DNA from: a virus
Strand: one strand, 5' to 3'
IMG/VR virus record: IMGVR_UViG_3300033997_000141
Location: 1-64,000 of that record
Length of the DNA: 64,000 bases
Below are positions 33,346 to 41,426 of the stretch, piece by piece (the first letter of the stretch is position 1; each line of letters opens with the position of its first letter). The translations under genes were made by a program, and so were the position numbers. Below the pieces are notes generated by a model. That model was not told where the DNA came from and ran no database searches. It saw only the letters and a list, made by a program, of their open reading frames with translations.

Positions 33346-34043
33346 TGACAGCGGGTTTGACAGTGTTCATGGATCAGGGGGTCCTTCAGCTCGACTCAAG
33401 CATGAAGACCTCCATGCTCGTACTGAGGATGACTTACACTGGGCCCTACACGACACCAGGTAACATGCCCTACGCGGGCACTTGGTACTACTTCACCATC
33501 ACAGTTCCGGCCAACGTAAAGTACCTGTGCTTCTCGTCCCCGAACCCAAATCTGGGCATTGCTCTGTTCAGGAAAAGCGGAACCAGCCATGAGTTCGTGA
33601 CCAACATCCAGGGCACGATCGATATCTACGGTTTCGCCGATGGCGTTGGTACCTCTACCACCAACTCGGGCCTGCAGCTGTTCGATGAGAGTGGAACCCT
33701 GACCTTCGATTCCGACAATAGGTTCATGCGCATCTCGGATACGTTTGTTGCGCAGCCTCCTGGTTACCCACCCGGAGGGGTTGCCAAACCATGGCCTAGC
33801 TCAACACGCAAGTATGCGGCCGGTATCGGGTTTTATGGGACAAGATGGCAGGGGGCATACTTAGGTGGCGCCCCTTGGGGTATCCTGGCCACCTACGGAC
33901 TTCGTGTAGGCCCTACCGAGGTATACGGAGGGGAGACCTGGATCTACGCCCGCCCTTGGGGCGGTGGTGGTGACCCCGCGCCTACTGACACGCCACGCCA
34001 CCCCGCACCAACCGTTCTGGTGATCGACGTGACGGATCTTTAG
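33345..34043 (+). CDS. Putative virion-associated protein, module gene 2 (right copy, intact)
   Basis: A 232-residue protein rich in Tyr, Trp, Gly and Thr. An N-terminal block (AGLTVFMDQGVLQLDSS) and an internal block (SGLQLFDESGTLTFDSDNRF) resemble each other and resemble the module gene 1 start, suggesting internal duplication. The C-terminus is VLVIDVTDL. It is the intact counterpart of the frameshifted gene at 3064-3784. Beta-sandwich decoration or receptor-contact protein is the best guess. Confidence 0.7.
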   Translation: MTAGLTVFMDQGVLQLDSSMKTSMLVLRMTYTGPYTTPGNMPYAGTWYYFTITVPANVKYLCFSSPNPNLGIALFRKSGTSHEFVTNIQGTIDIYGFADGVGTSTTNSGLQLFDESGTLTFDSDNRFMRISDTFVAQPPGYPPGGVAKPWPSSTRKYAAGIGFYGTRWQGAYLGGAPWGILATYGLRVGPTEVYGGETWIYARPWGGGGDPAPTDTPRHPAPTVLVIDVTDL

Positions 34044-34063
34044 CGTATACAATCGCCCGAAAT

Positions 34064-34080
34064 TTGACAGGGGATGTCAA
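34064..34080 (+). promoter_or_regulatory. Palindrome over the Rz ribosome-binding site
   Basis: TTGACA-GGGGA-TGTCAA is a perfect 6-bp inverted repeat abutting the Rz ATG at 34082. The loop GGGGA is the only Shine-Dalgarno-like element. A hairpin would display or mask the ribosome site; as DNA it could be an operator. Confidence 0.45.
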
Positions 34081-34081
34081 T

Positions 34082-34471
34082 ATGCCACTCACGATGATCA
34101 CCTCGAAAACCACAGGCTGGCTGCTCGTCGTCCTCTTGGTCATCACCTTCGCCCTGGGCGCGCTCCTGACCCTCACGATTCAGGACCGCAACCTGGTCAA
34201 GCAGACGCTCAAGGAAACCAAGCAGGAGCTGAAGCAGGAGAAAGCCGAGAGCCAGCGCCAGGAGGGCAACTTCAACGGCTGCCTCGGTGCCCTGGGCCAG
34301 ATCAACCAGGCGATCGCCAAGAACGCTGCCGATGCTCAGCAGAGCAACGTTGAGGCGCGGGCCCTGGCCACCTCCTCGATGGCCCAGCTGCCCAAGCTGA
34401 TCCGACAGGACCGCACCTTGGCCGCGCAGCCGGCCACCGCCACCCAGTGGGTGAAGGGTCTGTTCCGGTGA
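34082..34471 (+). CDS. Rz: Rz-like inner-membrane spanin
   Basis: A 129-residue type II membrane protein. A single N-terminal transmembrane helix (residues about 13-33, WLLVVLLVITFALGALL) is followed by a long charged coiled coil (KQTLKETKQELKQEKAESQR). This is the i-spanin layout. It overlaps the Rz1-like lipoprotein gene by GTGA. Together they fuse inner and outer membranes in the last lysis step. Confidence 0.9.
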   Translation: MPLTMITSKTTGWLLVVLLVITFALGALLTLTIQDRNLVKQTLKETKQELKQEKAESQRQEGNFNGCLGALGQINQAIAKNAADAQQSNVEARALATSSMAQLPKLIRQDRTLAAQPATATQWVKGLFR

Positions 34472-34788
34472 CGGCTCACGCCCTGGCGCTGGCCATCGCG
34501 CTGATCACCCTGCAGGGCTGCACCCGGGCGGTGGAGCCCGTGCAGCCGCCGGCCCAACCCTACGAGGTGAAGGTGCCCGTGCTGGTGAAGGCCACGCCGC
34601 CTGACAGCCTTGCCCTGCCCTACGTCCCCACCGAATTCCCCACCTTCGTCAACCCGGACGCGCCGGGCGTGGTCTATGGTTTGACCAAGGAGGGCTGGGA
34701 GCGCTTGCAAACCATCCTTCGGACGCTGCACACTCGCGACCAAGCCTGGCGGAGCTGGGCAACTGGACATGGAGAGCCCAATGAGTGA
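34468..34788 (+). CDS. Rz1: Rz1-like outer-membrane spanin lipoprotein
   Basis: A 106-residue lipoprotein. GTG 34468 overlaps the Rz stop. The signal peptide (TAHALALAIALITLQGC) ends in lipobox LQGC at Cys18. A Pro-rich mature region follows (VEPVQPPAQP), typical of o-spanins. The partial overlap with Rz, rather than full embedding, is a known variant. It is somewhat longer than lambda Rz1 (60 residues). Confidence 0.9.
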   Translation: MTAHALALAIALITLQGCTRAVEPVQPPAQPYEVKVPVLVKATPPDSLALPYVPTEFPTFVNPDAPGVVYGLTKEGWERLQTILRTLHTRDQAWRSWATGHGEPNE

Positions 34789-35215
34789 TGCCCGCTTGAT
34801 GCGGTTTGCCTACACCCCCAACGGCACCTTCGGGCGCCTGGTGGTAGGCGGCAAAGAGTTCTACACGGTCGAGCGACCGTGGAAGGACAACCAATCCAAC
34901 GTGAGCTGCATCCCCGAGGGGCGTTACACCCTCCGCATGCGCGACTCTGGTGTGGTGACCCGATCCACTGGCGGGGCCTACTCCCGCGGTTGGGAGGTCA
35001 CCAACGTCAAGGGTCGATCGTTCATCATGATCCACCCAGGGAACACCGTTGACGACCTGCAAGGCTGCATCGCCCCGGGCAAGCAGCTGGGCGTGGTCAA
35101 CGGCAAATGGGCGGTCGCCAGCAGTCGGCCGGCATTTGACGAACTGATGTCGATCCTGGCGGGTCAAGATGAGTGGAACCTCACCATCGACTTCAGCAAC
35201 GGCTACGCCGGCTGA
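34781..35215 (+). CDS. DUF5675-family protein
   Basis: A 144-residue protein with the DUF5675 pattern: early RFAYTPNGTFGRL, TVERPWKDN, IPEGRYTL, then FIMIHPGNTVDDLQGCIAPG. The His and Cys in that last block recall L,D-transpeptidase-like active sites, but activity is unproven. ATG 34781 overlaps Rz1 by 8 bases. The lysis-cassette position suggests action on the cell wall. Confidence 0.8.
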   Translation: MSDARLMRFAYTPNGTFGRLVVGGKEFYTVERPWKDNQSNVSCIPEGRYTLRMRDSGVVTRSTGGAYSRGWEVTNVKGRSFIMIHPGNTVDDLQGCIAPGKQLGVVNGKWAVASSRPAFDELMSILAGQDEWNLTIDFSNGYAG

Positions 35216-35227
35216 CCAGGTGCCGAC

Positions 35228-35572
35228 ATGAATACTGACTCGCTCATCAATCTTGTCGTAGACGTCTTCCCTTTCCTGATGTACGGCGCTGTCCTGTTCA
35301 AGGTTTGGCAGAGCTGGTCCAAAGTCAAGGTCAGCGCAGACGCGGCCCGGCGCCACCGAATGGCGGCCATCCTGATCCTGTTCAGCGTCGTCGTTATCTG
35401 CCTGCTGGGCGCGAATGCCTACGCTTTCGTCGCCACCGGCAAGACCTACCTGTCGATCAGGGGCTTCCAGATTTTCTTGGTGGGCAACTGCATCGTGTAC
35501 TGGCTGGTCATCGACATCCTGACGAAGGACTCGATCCCAGAGCAAGGACACGAACGTGAATCTGCCGGTTGA
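35228..35572 (+). CDS. Small membrane protein, holin or antiholin candidate
   Basis: A 114-residue protein with three predicted transmembrane helices (residues about 9-27, 45-66 and 76-97). The loop between helix 1 and 2 is basic (SKVKVSADAARRHR). It overlaps the adjacent holin-like gene by 17 bases. Such pairs often encode holin and antiholin. Assignment rests on topology and position. Confidence 0.65.
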   Translation: MNTDSLINLVVDVFPFLMYGAVLFKVWQSWSKVKVSADAARRHRMAAILILFSVVVICLLGANAYAFVATGKTYLSIRGFQIFLVGNCIVYWLVIDILTKDSIPEQGHERESAG

Positions 35573-35933
35573 GCTGCTGGATAAGCTGCAGGAGTACGCC
35601 TACTCAGGCACGCTCGGCGCTTTCGCAGCTCTGGTGGGCTACCTGTACCAGGTGGCCCGATCGCCGGGCAACAAGGTCAGCGTGTTCATGATTTTCACAA
35701 CCATCGTGATCGGGTTCTACTTGGGGGTGGTGTTCGGTTCGTTCATTCCCAAGAGCTGGGACAACCGAGATGCCGTGCTGCTGCTCGTAGGAGCCACGGG
35801 CTTGAAGGGATTCGAGATCGTCGTTGGCTGGGCCAAGTCGGCGATCCCGAACTTGCTGAAGGCCATCCTCCAGGGCGCCGCGGGGGCGGCAGGAGGCGGC
35901 GGAGAAGAGGGGAAGAACAACGAGGGCAGCTAA
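35556..35933 (+). CDS. Holin, superfamily III-like
   Basis: A 125-residue membrane protein with hydrophobic helices at about residues 17-35, 42-64 and 72-92. A Gly/Ala-rich and charged C-terminal tail follows. The pattern (LGAFAALVGYLYQVARSPGN ... FGSFIPKSWDNRDAVL) resembles LydA / phage holin 3 proteins. GTG 35556 has AAGGA upstream. It is the last gene of the rightward block and is followed by a bidirectional hairpin. It would time lysis by releasing the endolysin. Confidence 0.75.
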   Translation: MNLPVELLDKLQEYAYSGTLGAFAALVGYLYQVARSPGNKVSVFMIFTTIVIGFYLGVVFGSFIPKSWDNRDAVLLLVGATGLKGFEIVVGWAKSAIPNLLKAILQGAAGAAGGGGEEGKNNEGS

Positions 35934-35944
35934 CGCTGCCCTCG
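35921..35944. terminator. Bidirectional hairpin between converging gene blocks
   Basis: CGAGGGCAGC-TAAC-GCTGCCCTCG is a perfect 10-bp stem with a tetraloop containing the holin stop codon. It separates the rightward and leftward blocks. Only short T-rich sequence follows on either side (GCGTTTC rightward, TTGTTCTTCC leftward), so termination may be moderate or factor-assisted. Confidence 0.55.
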
Positions 35945-35949
35945 GCGTT

Positions 35950-36204
35950 TCAGGCGTGTGTCCACTCGAAGCGGCCATACAGCAGGCTGCCGTCCGGCTC
36001 CTTATACATCATCTCGTCTTCCCGCGACTCGATGTGCTTGATGCGCTTGACGTGCACCTGCTCAGGGATGGTCAGGTGCAGGTGCTCCAGCTTGCCTTCC
36101 GGGCTGACTCGGCGGTACTGGCCAACCAGCTTGATCACCAGCGGGCTGCCGACAGGCGCCAGGTGGCAGGCGGGGTTGAAGTGGTCGTACTCGTTCAAGG
36201 TCAC
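35950..36204 (-). CDS. Small hypothetical protein, last gene of the leftward block
   Basis: An 84-residue soluble protein with a beta-rich middle (LHLTIPEQVHVKRIKHIESR) and a C-terminal WTHA. GTG 36204 overlaps the SbcC stop; TTG 36198 has a better-spaced AGGAG and may be the true start. Nothing recognised. It terminates just before the converging hairpin. Confidence 0.65.
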   Translation of the reverse strand: MTLNEYDHFNPACHLAPVGSPLVIKLVGQYRRVSPEGKLEHLHLTIPEQVHVKRIKHIESREDEMMYKEPDGSLLYGRFEWTHA

Positions 36205-38447
36205 ACTCCTACGTTGATGATGTGCTCCGCCAGCGCCTGATCATTCTCGCGGTGAGTGATCAGCAGCACCTGCTTCGCCGACGACGCCAGCATAGCAGCC
36301 ATCCCGCTGGCGTTGCGCTCGTTGCACGACTCGGTGGGTTCGTCGAAGGAGAGCAGACTGTCGCTGCCGTACAGCGCGCGGGACAGCCCGATCCTCAGCG
36401 AGGTACCGATGAAGGCTCGCTGCGCACCAGAGGCGCTGCTGGTGGGCGCCAGCACACCGTCCTCCTCGAACTGGAAGTCGCCCTCCACGTTCTCCAGGCG
36501 GGTGATGGTGCCGGCCGAGGCATCGCTCACCAGGCGGCTGGAGATGGCCAGGATGCTGTCCCAGACCTGCTTCATGTAGCCCTGGCGGCCATCGCGCAGG
36601 AAGCGGACCAGGCGCTCGCACTTCTTGGCCTCGGCTTCCGCCTCGAGCGCCGCCTTGTCCTGCTCCACCAAGGCGTCAACCGCCGACTTGGCGATATCCA
36701 CCAAGTTGGACTGGTGGTGCAGCTCGGTGCGGGCGGCGGATTCGCAGGTGCTCAGCTCCGAGTGGCGATCGCGCCACTGCTGGTGCGCAGCCAGGTAACC
36801 CTGGTAGGCCTGCTCGGCGGCTTCGATTTCTTCGTCGGTGGGTGGCTCCGGCAGCTCTGCGTACTGCTCGTCCAGCTCCTTGACCTTGGCCTTTGCCTCG
36901 TCCAGTTGCTTGGTGGCGCGGGAGAGAGCTGCCATGTCGGCGTCGATGCGCTGGTTGTGCGCCTGCACCGACTTCAGTTCCTCCTGGATGGCGGCGTACT
37001 CCTCGCGCGCTTGCTGCTGGGTGCCCTCGGCGTCGTTGATCTGCGAGTCGTCCACCTTGGTGAGGTTGTCCAGATTGGCCTGGGCCACACCGAGCTTGCG
37101 CTCGGCCTCGCCAACGGCATCCAGGGAGGCCTGGGCCTTCGCATCCTGATCTTCCAGGGACTTCAGCTCTGCACGGGCGAATACCTCGGCCCGTGAGGCG
37201 TTGCTGGCCACCTTGCGCACTTCAGTCAGCTGGCCGGTGATATCCTCCAGCTCCTTGCGCAGCTGTTCTGGGTCGTGGTCTTCCTTTGCATGCCCACAGG
37301 TGGGGCACTTGGCCCCCGCGGCCAGCTGCTTGGTGTTGCGCTCACGCAGTTCCAGCTCGTTAAGCGTCTGGAGGGCCACGTTGCTGGCTTTCACCGCGGC
37401 TTCCAGCTTGTCTTCGGCCTCCTGCAGCAGACCTACAGCGCTCGGCTGCAATACCGCGTCCTCGGCCTGTTTCAGCTCAGCCTTGCGGGCGTCCACGGTG
37501 CGCAGGGCCAGCGCGTAATCCTGCTGATCGCGGCGCAGGGCTTCGAGCAGGGTCTTCGCGGCCACACCCTTGTCGTAGGCGATCTTCTGCTTGGCCTGCA
37601 GCTCCTCCGGGTCCTTCTTGGCCTGGCCCTCCACGCGCGCCTGAGCCTCCGCTACGGCTGCTTCGGCTGTCGGCACCGCGGCCTCTGCACCTTCCAGCAC
37701 AGCCAGAAGGACTGCGGCCGCCTGGGCGTCCTTGCGCATCTCCGGCGCCCGGTTGGCTACGACCTCACCGGCGAACTCGCCGAAGGCCTCCAGCTCCTCC
37801 TGCGCGGCCGTGTGGGCGGCGTTGGCAGCGTTCCAGGCGCCCGTGGCGGCCTCGTGGTTCTCACGGGCGGTGGCCAGCTGTTCCGGCAGCGGGCGATTCT
37901 CGGCGCGGGCGTTCAGGCGGCTGGCGCGCAGCTGCGCAGCCTGCTGCACACGCTCGATCACATCGACCCCTGCGTGCTCCTCGACCTTGCGGTTGAGCGC
38001 GGTGGCGCCGAAGGTCAGGATGCCGGCCGATTCGCCCTGGCGCGACTGGATGAACAGGTTGTAGTCCTTCGAGGGCAGGCCCAGCAGCTCCTCGATGGCG
38101 GTCTTCACCGGCGTGGTGCCGTTGGCCACCAAGTCGTCGGCCGGCTCGCCCGCTGCCAGTATGCGCTTCAGCTTGGCCGTGGACTTGTCGCGGGCCACCT
38201 GGTAGGTGTTGCCGTCCAGGCCTTTGAAGCACAGGTCCAGGCCGAAGTTCTTCTGTCCCCAAGTGGGGATGTGCTCGGCCTTGCCCGGGACAACGCTCAC
38301 ACCGAACAGCGCGGCTTCGATGGCTTGCAGCAGCGTGGATTTACCGGCGAAGTTCTCGCCCGCGATCACGTTCAGGCCTGGGCCGAACGCGCACTCGAAG
38401 TCACCGAGTTTCTTGAAGTTTTTGGTCTTGAGGGAGATCAGTTGCAT
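36201..38447 (-). CDS. sbcC: SbcC/Rad50-like ATPase
   Basis: A 748-residue SMC-like ATPase that works with the SbcD nuclease on DNA ends and hairpins. Walker A GENFAGKST lies at residues 30-38, and a Q-loop region at IQSRQGES. Long coiled coils flank the zinc hook CPTCGH (381-386). The ABC signature region is SASGAQRAFIGTSL, Walker B is LLSFDEPTES and the switch His is in LITHRE. It is shorter than E. coli SbcC (1048) through shorter coils, as common in phages (T4 gp46). Confidence 0.93.
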   Translation of the reverse strand: MQLISLKTKNFKKLGDFECAFGPGLNVIAGENFAGKSTLLQAIEAALFGVSVVPGKAEHIPTWGQKNFGLDLCFKGLDGNTYQVARDKSTAKLKRILAAGEPADDLVANGTTPVKTAIEELLGLPSKDYNLFIQSRQGESAGILTFGATALNRKVEEHAGVDVIERVQQAAQLRASRLNARAENRPLPEQLATARENHEAATGAWNAANAAHTAAQEELEAFGEFAGEVVANRAPEMRKDAQAAAVLLAVLEGAEAAVPTAEAAVAEAQARVEGQAKKDPEELQAKQKIAYDKGVAAKTLLEALRRDQQDYALALRTVDARKAELKQAEDAVLQPSAVGLLQEAEDKLEAAVKASNVALQTLNELELRERNTKQLAAGAKCPTCGHAKEDHDPEQLRKELEDITGQLTEVRKVASNASRAEVFARAELKSLEDQDAKAQASLDAVGEAERKLGVAQANLDNLTKVDDSQINDAEGTQQQAREEYAAIQEELKSVQAHNQRIDADMAALSRATKQLDEAKAKVKELDEQYAELPEPPTDEEIEAAEQAYQGYLAAHQQWRDRHSELSTCESAARTELHHQSNLVDIAKSAVDALVEQDKAALEAEAEAKKCERLVRFLRDGRQGYMKQVWDSILAISSRLVSDASAGTITRLENVEGDFQFEEDGVLAPTSSASGAQRAFIGTSLRIGLSRALYGSDSLLSFDEPTESCNERNASGMAAMLASSAKQVLLITHRENDQALAEHIINVGV

Positions 38448-38677
38448 GTCGCGCTCCAGGTAAGTTTTTCACCAGTCAGAAGGGCCGCGCCCTGCTTGGC
38501 GCCACGCAGGGATTTGTAGGCTCGTGGCAACTCCATGTACTGTTTACCCCCGCAGCGGTCAGAGCCGCTGTCGAGGTAATGGCGCTGCGGATTGTCGTCA
38601 TAGCGGTAGATGTACAAATCGTTACCGTGAGCGTCTTTGGCCTTGGCTACTTGAATCTCTTTAGGGTATGTAGCCAT
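38438..38677 (-). CDS. Small hypothetical protein between SbcC and SbcD
   Basis: A 79-residue protein behind AAAGGAGCACGAA. It contains KAKDAHGNDLYIYRYDDNPQ and two cysteines, with a beta-rich look. It overlaps both neighbours, so it is translated as part of the recombination operon. Function unknown; an accessory of the SbcCD complex is possible. Confidence 0.65.
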   Translation of the reverse strand: MATYPKEIQVAKAKDAHGNDLYIYRYDDNPQRHYLDSGSDRCGGKQYMELPRAYKSLRGAKQGAALLTGEKLTWSATCN

Positions 38678-38867
38678 TTCGTGCTCCTTTGATCACGAGG
38701 CGAATAGTCACGGCCAGCAGCGTGGGCTGCGGCCGCCAGTGAGGCTGAGAAATCATTAGGTCAATGGCTGCCTGGCGCTCAGCCTCGATCATGCGTGCCA
38801 GGGTCTTGCCCTGGCGCCGGGCTGACAACATGAAGTGGCGCGGCGGCCAATCGGCTACGTTGCTCAT
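38661..38867 (-). CDS. Small hypothetical protein after SbcD
   Basis: A 68-residue basic, helical protein (RHFMLSARRQGKTLARMIEA). ATG 38867 overlaps the SbcD stop by ATGA, and its end overlaps the next start by 17 bases. No family recognised. Confidence 0.6.
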   Translation of the reverse strand: MSNVADWPPRHFMLSARRQGKTLARMIEAERQAAIDLMISQPHWRPQPTLLAVTIRLVIKGARNGYIP

Positions 38868-39946
38868 CCCTTCGCTTCCAGCAGTAGCTCCTCGAAGATC
38901 GGCAGCAGGTCACTGCCGGCCAGGTCCTTGCGCAAGGCCGTTTCCAGGTCGTCCAGCTGCACCTGCTCGAGGCTGGTGTCCACATCGGCCAGGGAGTCCT
39001 TCAGCGCGACCTTGTTGCGCACCGCCAGCAAGCTGTTATCCATGCTTTCTGGGCCCGTCACGCAATCCCCGGCCTTCCACACTTCGGCCATGAACTGCGA
39101 CACTTCGTGGGCGTTGGCCGCCGTGTCCTGGCCGACCACATCCACGAACTGGACGCCAAGCAGGTCAGGAATCTCCTCGCCCAGCTTGACCTCGCGGTAC
39201 CGCGACTTCTCGGACCAGATCAGCTCCTTCTCGTACTCAGCGGTTTCGAGGTCGAGGTGGTAGATGTACTTGTCGCCGACGTCGTGGAAGCTGGTGGGGT
39301 GGGTGTTGCCCATGACCACCACCCGCCCGTCCAAGTGCGTGGAGCCGTTGTGCTCATGGCCGATGAAGATCAGGTCGAAGCTCTCAAGCAGCTGCTCGGC
39401 GAACTCGGCCGGCAGGTTGAGGGTGTTGTCGGTGATCGCCAGCGGGAAGTCGTAGTTGCAGTGCAGCATCAGGACGCTGGCCATGCCGTCGCGATGCACC
39501 GCGGCGTGGTTGGCTGCGTCCTGGCACGCGGCCAGGAACAGCTCCTGGCTGGCGTGGTGCGGGACCATGTAGACGCCGGCCAGCTGGGTGCCGTCGAAGT
39601 GCTCGAAGTACGGGTTGGACAGATCCGGTGCGCGGCAGATCGGCGCACCGGCCTCCTCGACCAGCTGCAAGGACGTGATCGTGCCCTCCCGATTGGTCTC
39701 GTCGTGGTTGCCCGACAGGGTCATCCGGCAGCCACTGGCCACCTTGATGCCCTGGGCGATGATGCGCTCCTGGTTGAACGCCTTGTCGAATAGGTCGCCC
39801 AGGCAGAACACAGGGTGCTTGGCGCGCTGCACGACGCCCATGGCCTGCTCATAGAGCTGGTCCTGCAGCCGCTGCGCCGACGTGCGCGTGGTGTGCGCCT
39901 GGCGGTTGACCCCCAGGTGGGGGTCGGTTATCAGGGTGATTTTCAT
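38864..39946 (-). CDS. sbcD: SbcD/Mre11-like metallophosphoesterase nuclease
   Basis: A 360-residue nuclease with the calcineurin-like motifs: DPHLG (residues 8-12), GDLFDK (50-55), GNHDE (79-83), LHCNYD and GHEHNGS, which coordinate two Mn ions. A C-terminal capping region follows. It pairs with SbcC downstream for processing DNA ends, like T4 gp47. It is coupled to a small membrane protein upstream (ATGA at 39943). Confidence 0.93.
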   Translation of the reverse strand: MKITLITDPHLGVNRQAHTTRTSAQRLQDQLYEQAMGVVQRAKHPVFCLGDLFDKAFNQERIIAQGIKVASGCRMTLSGNHDETNREGTITSLQLVEEAGAPICRAPDLSNPYFEHFDGTQLAGVYMVPHHASQELFLAACQDAANHAAVHRDGMASVLMLHCNYDFPLAITDNTLNLPAEFAEQLLESFDLIFIGHEHNGSTHLDGRVVVMGNTHPTSFHDVGDKYIYHLDLETAEYEKELIWSEKSRYREVKLGEEIPDLLGVQFVDVVGQDTAANAHEVSQFMAEVWKAGDCVTGPESMDNSLLAVRNKVALKDSLADVDTSLEQVQLDDLETALRKDLAGSDLLPIFEELLLEAKG

Positions 39947-40059
39947 CCAATCAGGCTCCAGATTTTGTTCAACAGCGCCGCCGCGATGGGCAGTGCCGCG
40001 ATCACGAGGATAGTGGCGAGCAGCGCCACCGCCAGACGTTTGCGAGTTTCCTTTGACAT
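39943..40059 (-). CDS. 38-residue single-pass membrane protein
   Basis: The peptide has a basic N-terminus (MSKETRKR) followed by a single hydrophobic helix (LAVALLATILVIAALPIAAAL). ATG 40059 has an excellent AGGAGG at 7-12 bases upstream, and the stop overlaps the SbcD start by ATGA. These signs make it a real gene despite its size. Function unknown. Confidence 0.75.
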   Translation of the reverse strand: MSKETRKRLAVALLATILVIAALPIAAALLNKIWSLIG

Positions 40060-40103
40060 AGCCTTCCCTCCTGGGAACGTGTTGGCAGCAACGCTGCCGG
40101 GGG

Positions 40104-40247
40104 TTACATGAACAGCAATTTGATGTCGTACATCTGGTTGAGGATCAGAACGGCGCCATAAGCGCCGAGTGCGAAGCCCATGCCGCGCAGGTACCACACG
40201 GCGAGGACCCCAGAGGCGAAAACGAACGCTTCTTTGAGCCCGCGCAT
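40104..40247 (-). CDS. 47-residue membrane protein
   Basis: Starting at ATG 40247 inside the ligase stop (TGATG), this peptide begins MRGLKEAFVFASGVLAVWYL. It has two hydrophobic segments separated by Arg-Gly and ends LLFM. Coupling to ligase and to the next small gene supports its reality. A GGCAGC-AAC-GCTGCC hairpin at 40084-40098 follows. Unknown role. Confidence 0.65.
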   Translation of the reverse strand: MRGLKEAFVFASGVLAVWYLRGMGFALGAYGAVLILNQMYDIKLLFM

Positions 40248-41404
40248 CACAGGTCTTCCTTCCAGCACTTCGCCGTGGCGATGTTCGGGACACCGTCAGG
40301 GGTGAAGCCCATGTGCTTGATAGTCAACAACTTGTTGTCCAGGTACGACTCGATGTTCAGGCCCTGGGCGTGCTTCTCAGAGTGAGTACCTGGTGCCGTT
40401 ACCTTGCCGGTGATATCGGTGCCGGGCACCCGATAGACCAGCACAGGGTTCAAATATTCGCCGCCTTCGGGGCAGCTGTTGGGCGTGCCCCACTCGAAGC
40501 TGAACACCTCGACCTCCATGTCGGTGAACGGCTTCCACTTCACCAGCTGCGCCGGCCGGGCGTCGTCCTCGTAGCCTTCGCCGCTGATCCGCAGGATGCT
40601 GCCCTCGAATCCGTTGGCCAGGTTTTCGGCGTTGATCCGTTCGGCATCCTCGAAGGAGAACACCTGCACCGTCGGCACCAGCACGATGCGCTCGTCACGC
40701 AGGCCCTCACTGGACTCGAACACTTCCTTGAGCGTCTGGTACCGCTCGGCGAATGGCCGGTCGTCCATGATGTCGTAGATGTGGTATTCCAGCTTCAAGG
40801 AGTCCTCGCGGTACTTCTTGATCAGGCTGCCGATCGCCTGCAGCGTCATGCCATGGACGTACAGCTCGCCGTCCAGGTGCAGGCCTTCGAACCACGGGGC
40901 GTCCTTCAGGTCGGCCTCGAGGTGCGGCAGGTCCTGGTGCTTGCCCGGGCGGCTGTACTGGACACCCTCATGGCGCATGCTGCGGTGGCCGTCGAGCTTC
41001 GGCTGCATGAAGACGCGGCCAGAACCCCAGGGGATGGTCGCCGGGTCGATGTCCTCAAAGGGGCACGCCAGCATCGGCAGCTTCTTGCCCAGGGCGTTGC
41101 GCACCGGCTTGCGGGCTTCTTCGCGGGTGTCCACGTAGCCCTTGTCGCGCTGCTTCAGCACCCGCGACTTGGCTTCGGCGACAGCCTGCTCGTGCGGGCT
41201 GGTCTCGTTAGCCTTGCCGATGTTCTTGCCCTTCACCGGGGTCAGCTTGACCACGGCCTTGCCGCCCACCTTGGTGGTGTGGCTGATGATCAGGTACGCA
41301 GAAGAAGCGCTGTAATCCTCGGCGCGCCACGGGCCGTCCTGCACGGCCTTGATGGTCCAGTCGCCTTCACCCTTGAATAGGGTCTGTTCAAACGAAATGT
41401 TCAT
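40247..41404 (-). CDS. ATP-dependent DNA ligase with WGR-like N-terminus
   Basis: A 385-residue ligase. The adenylation motif is KLDGHR (Lys136). Further nucleotidyltransferase motifs are HLDGELYV, a downstream FEGSILR and LVKWKPF, followed by an OB-fold C-terminus (KVTAPGTHSEKHAQGL). Residues 1-95 (WTIKAVQDG ... AVAEAKSRVLKQRDKGY) resemble a WGR domain, known from PARPs and some bacterial proteins. ATG 41404 follows AAAAGGACGACTC. It seals nicks in replication and repair. Confidence 0.9.
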   Translation of the reverse strand: MNISFEQTLFKGEGDWTIKAVQDGPWRAEDYSASSAYLIISHTTKVGGKAVVKLTPVKGKNIGKANETSPHEQAVAEAKSRVLKQRDKGYVDTREEARKPVRNALGKKLPMLACPFEDIDPATIPWGSGRVFMQPKLDGHRSMRHEGVQYSRPGKHQDLPHLEADLKDAPWFEGLHLDGELYVHGMTLQAIGSLIKKYREDSLKLEYHIYDIMDDRPFAERYQTLKEVFESSEGLRDERIVLVPTVQVFSFEDAERINAENLANGFEGSILRISGEGYEDDARPAQLVKWKPFTDMEVEVFSFEWGTPNSCPEGGEYLNPVLVYRVPGTDITGKVTAPGTHSEKHAQGLNIESYLDNKLLTIKHMGFTPDGVPNIATAKCWKEDL

Positions 41405-41426
41405 GAGTCGTCCTTTTGTGCGCTGA

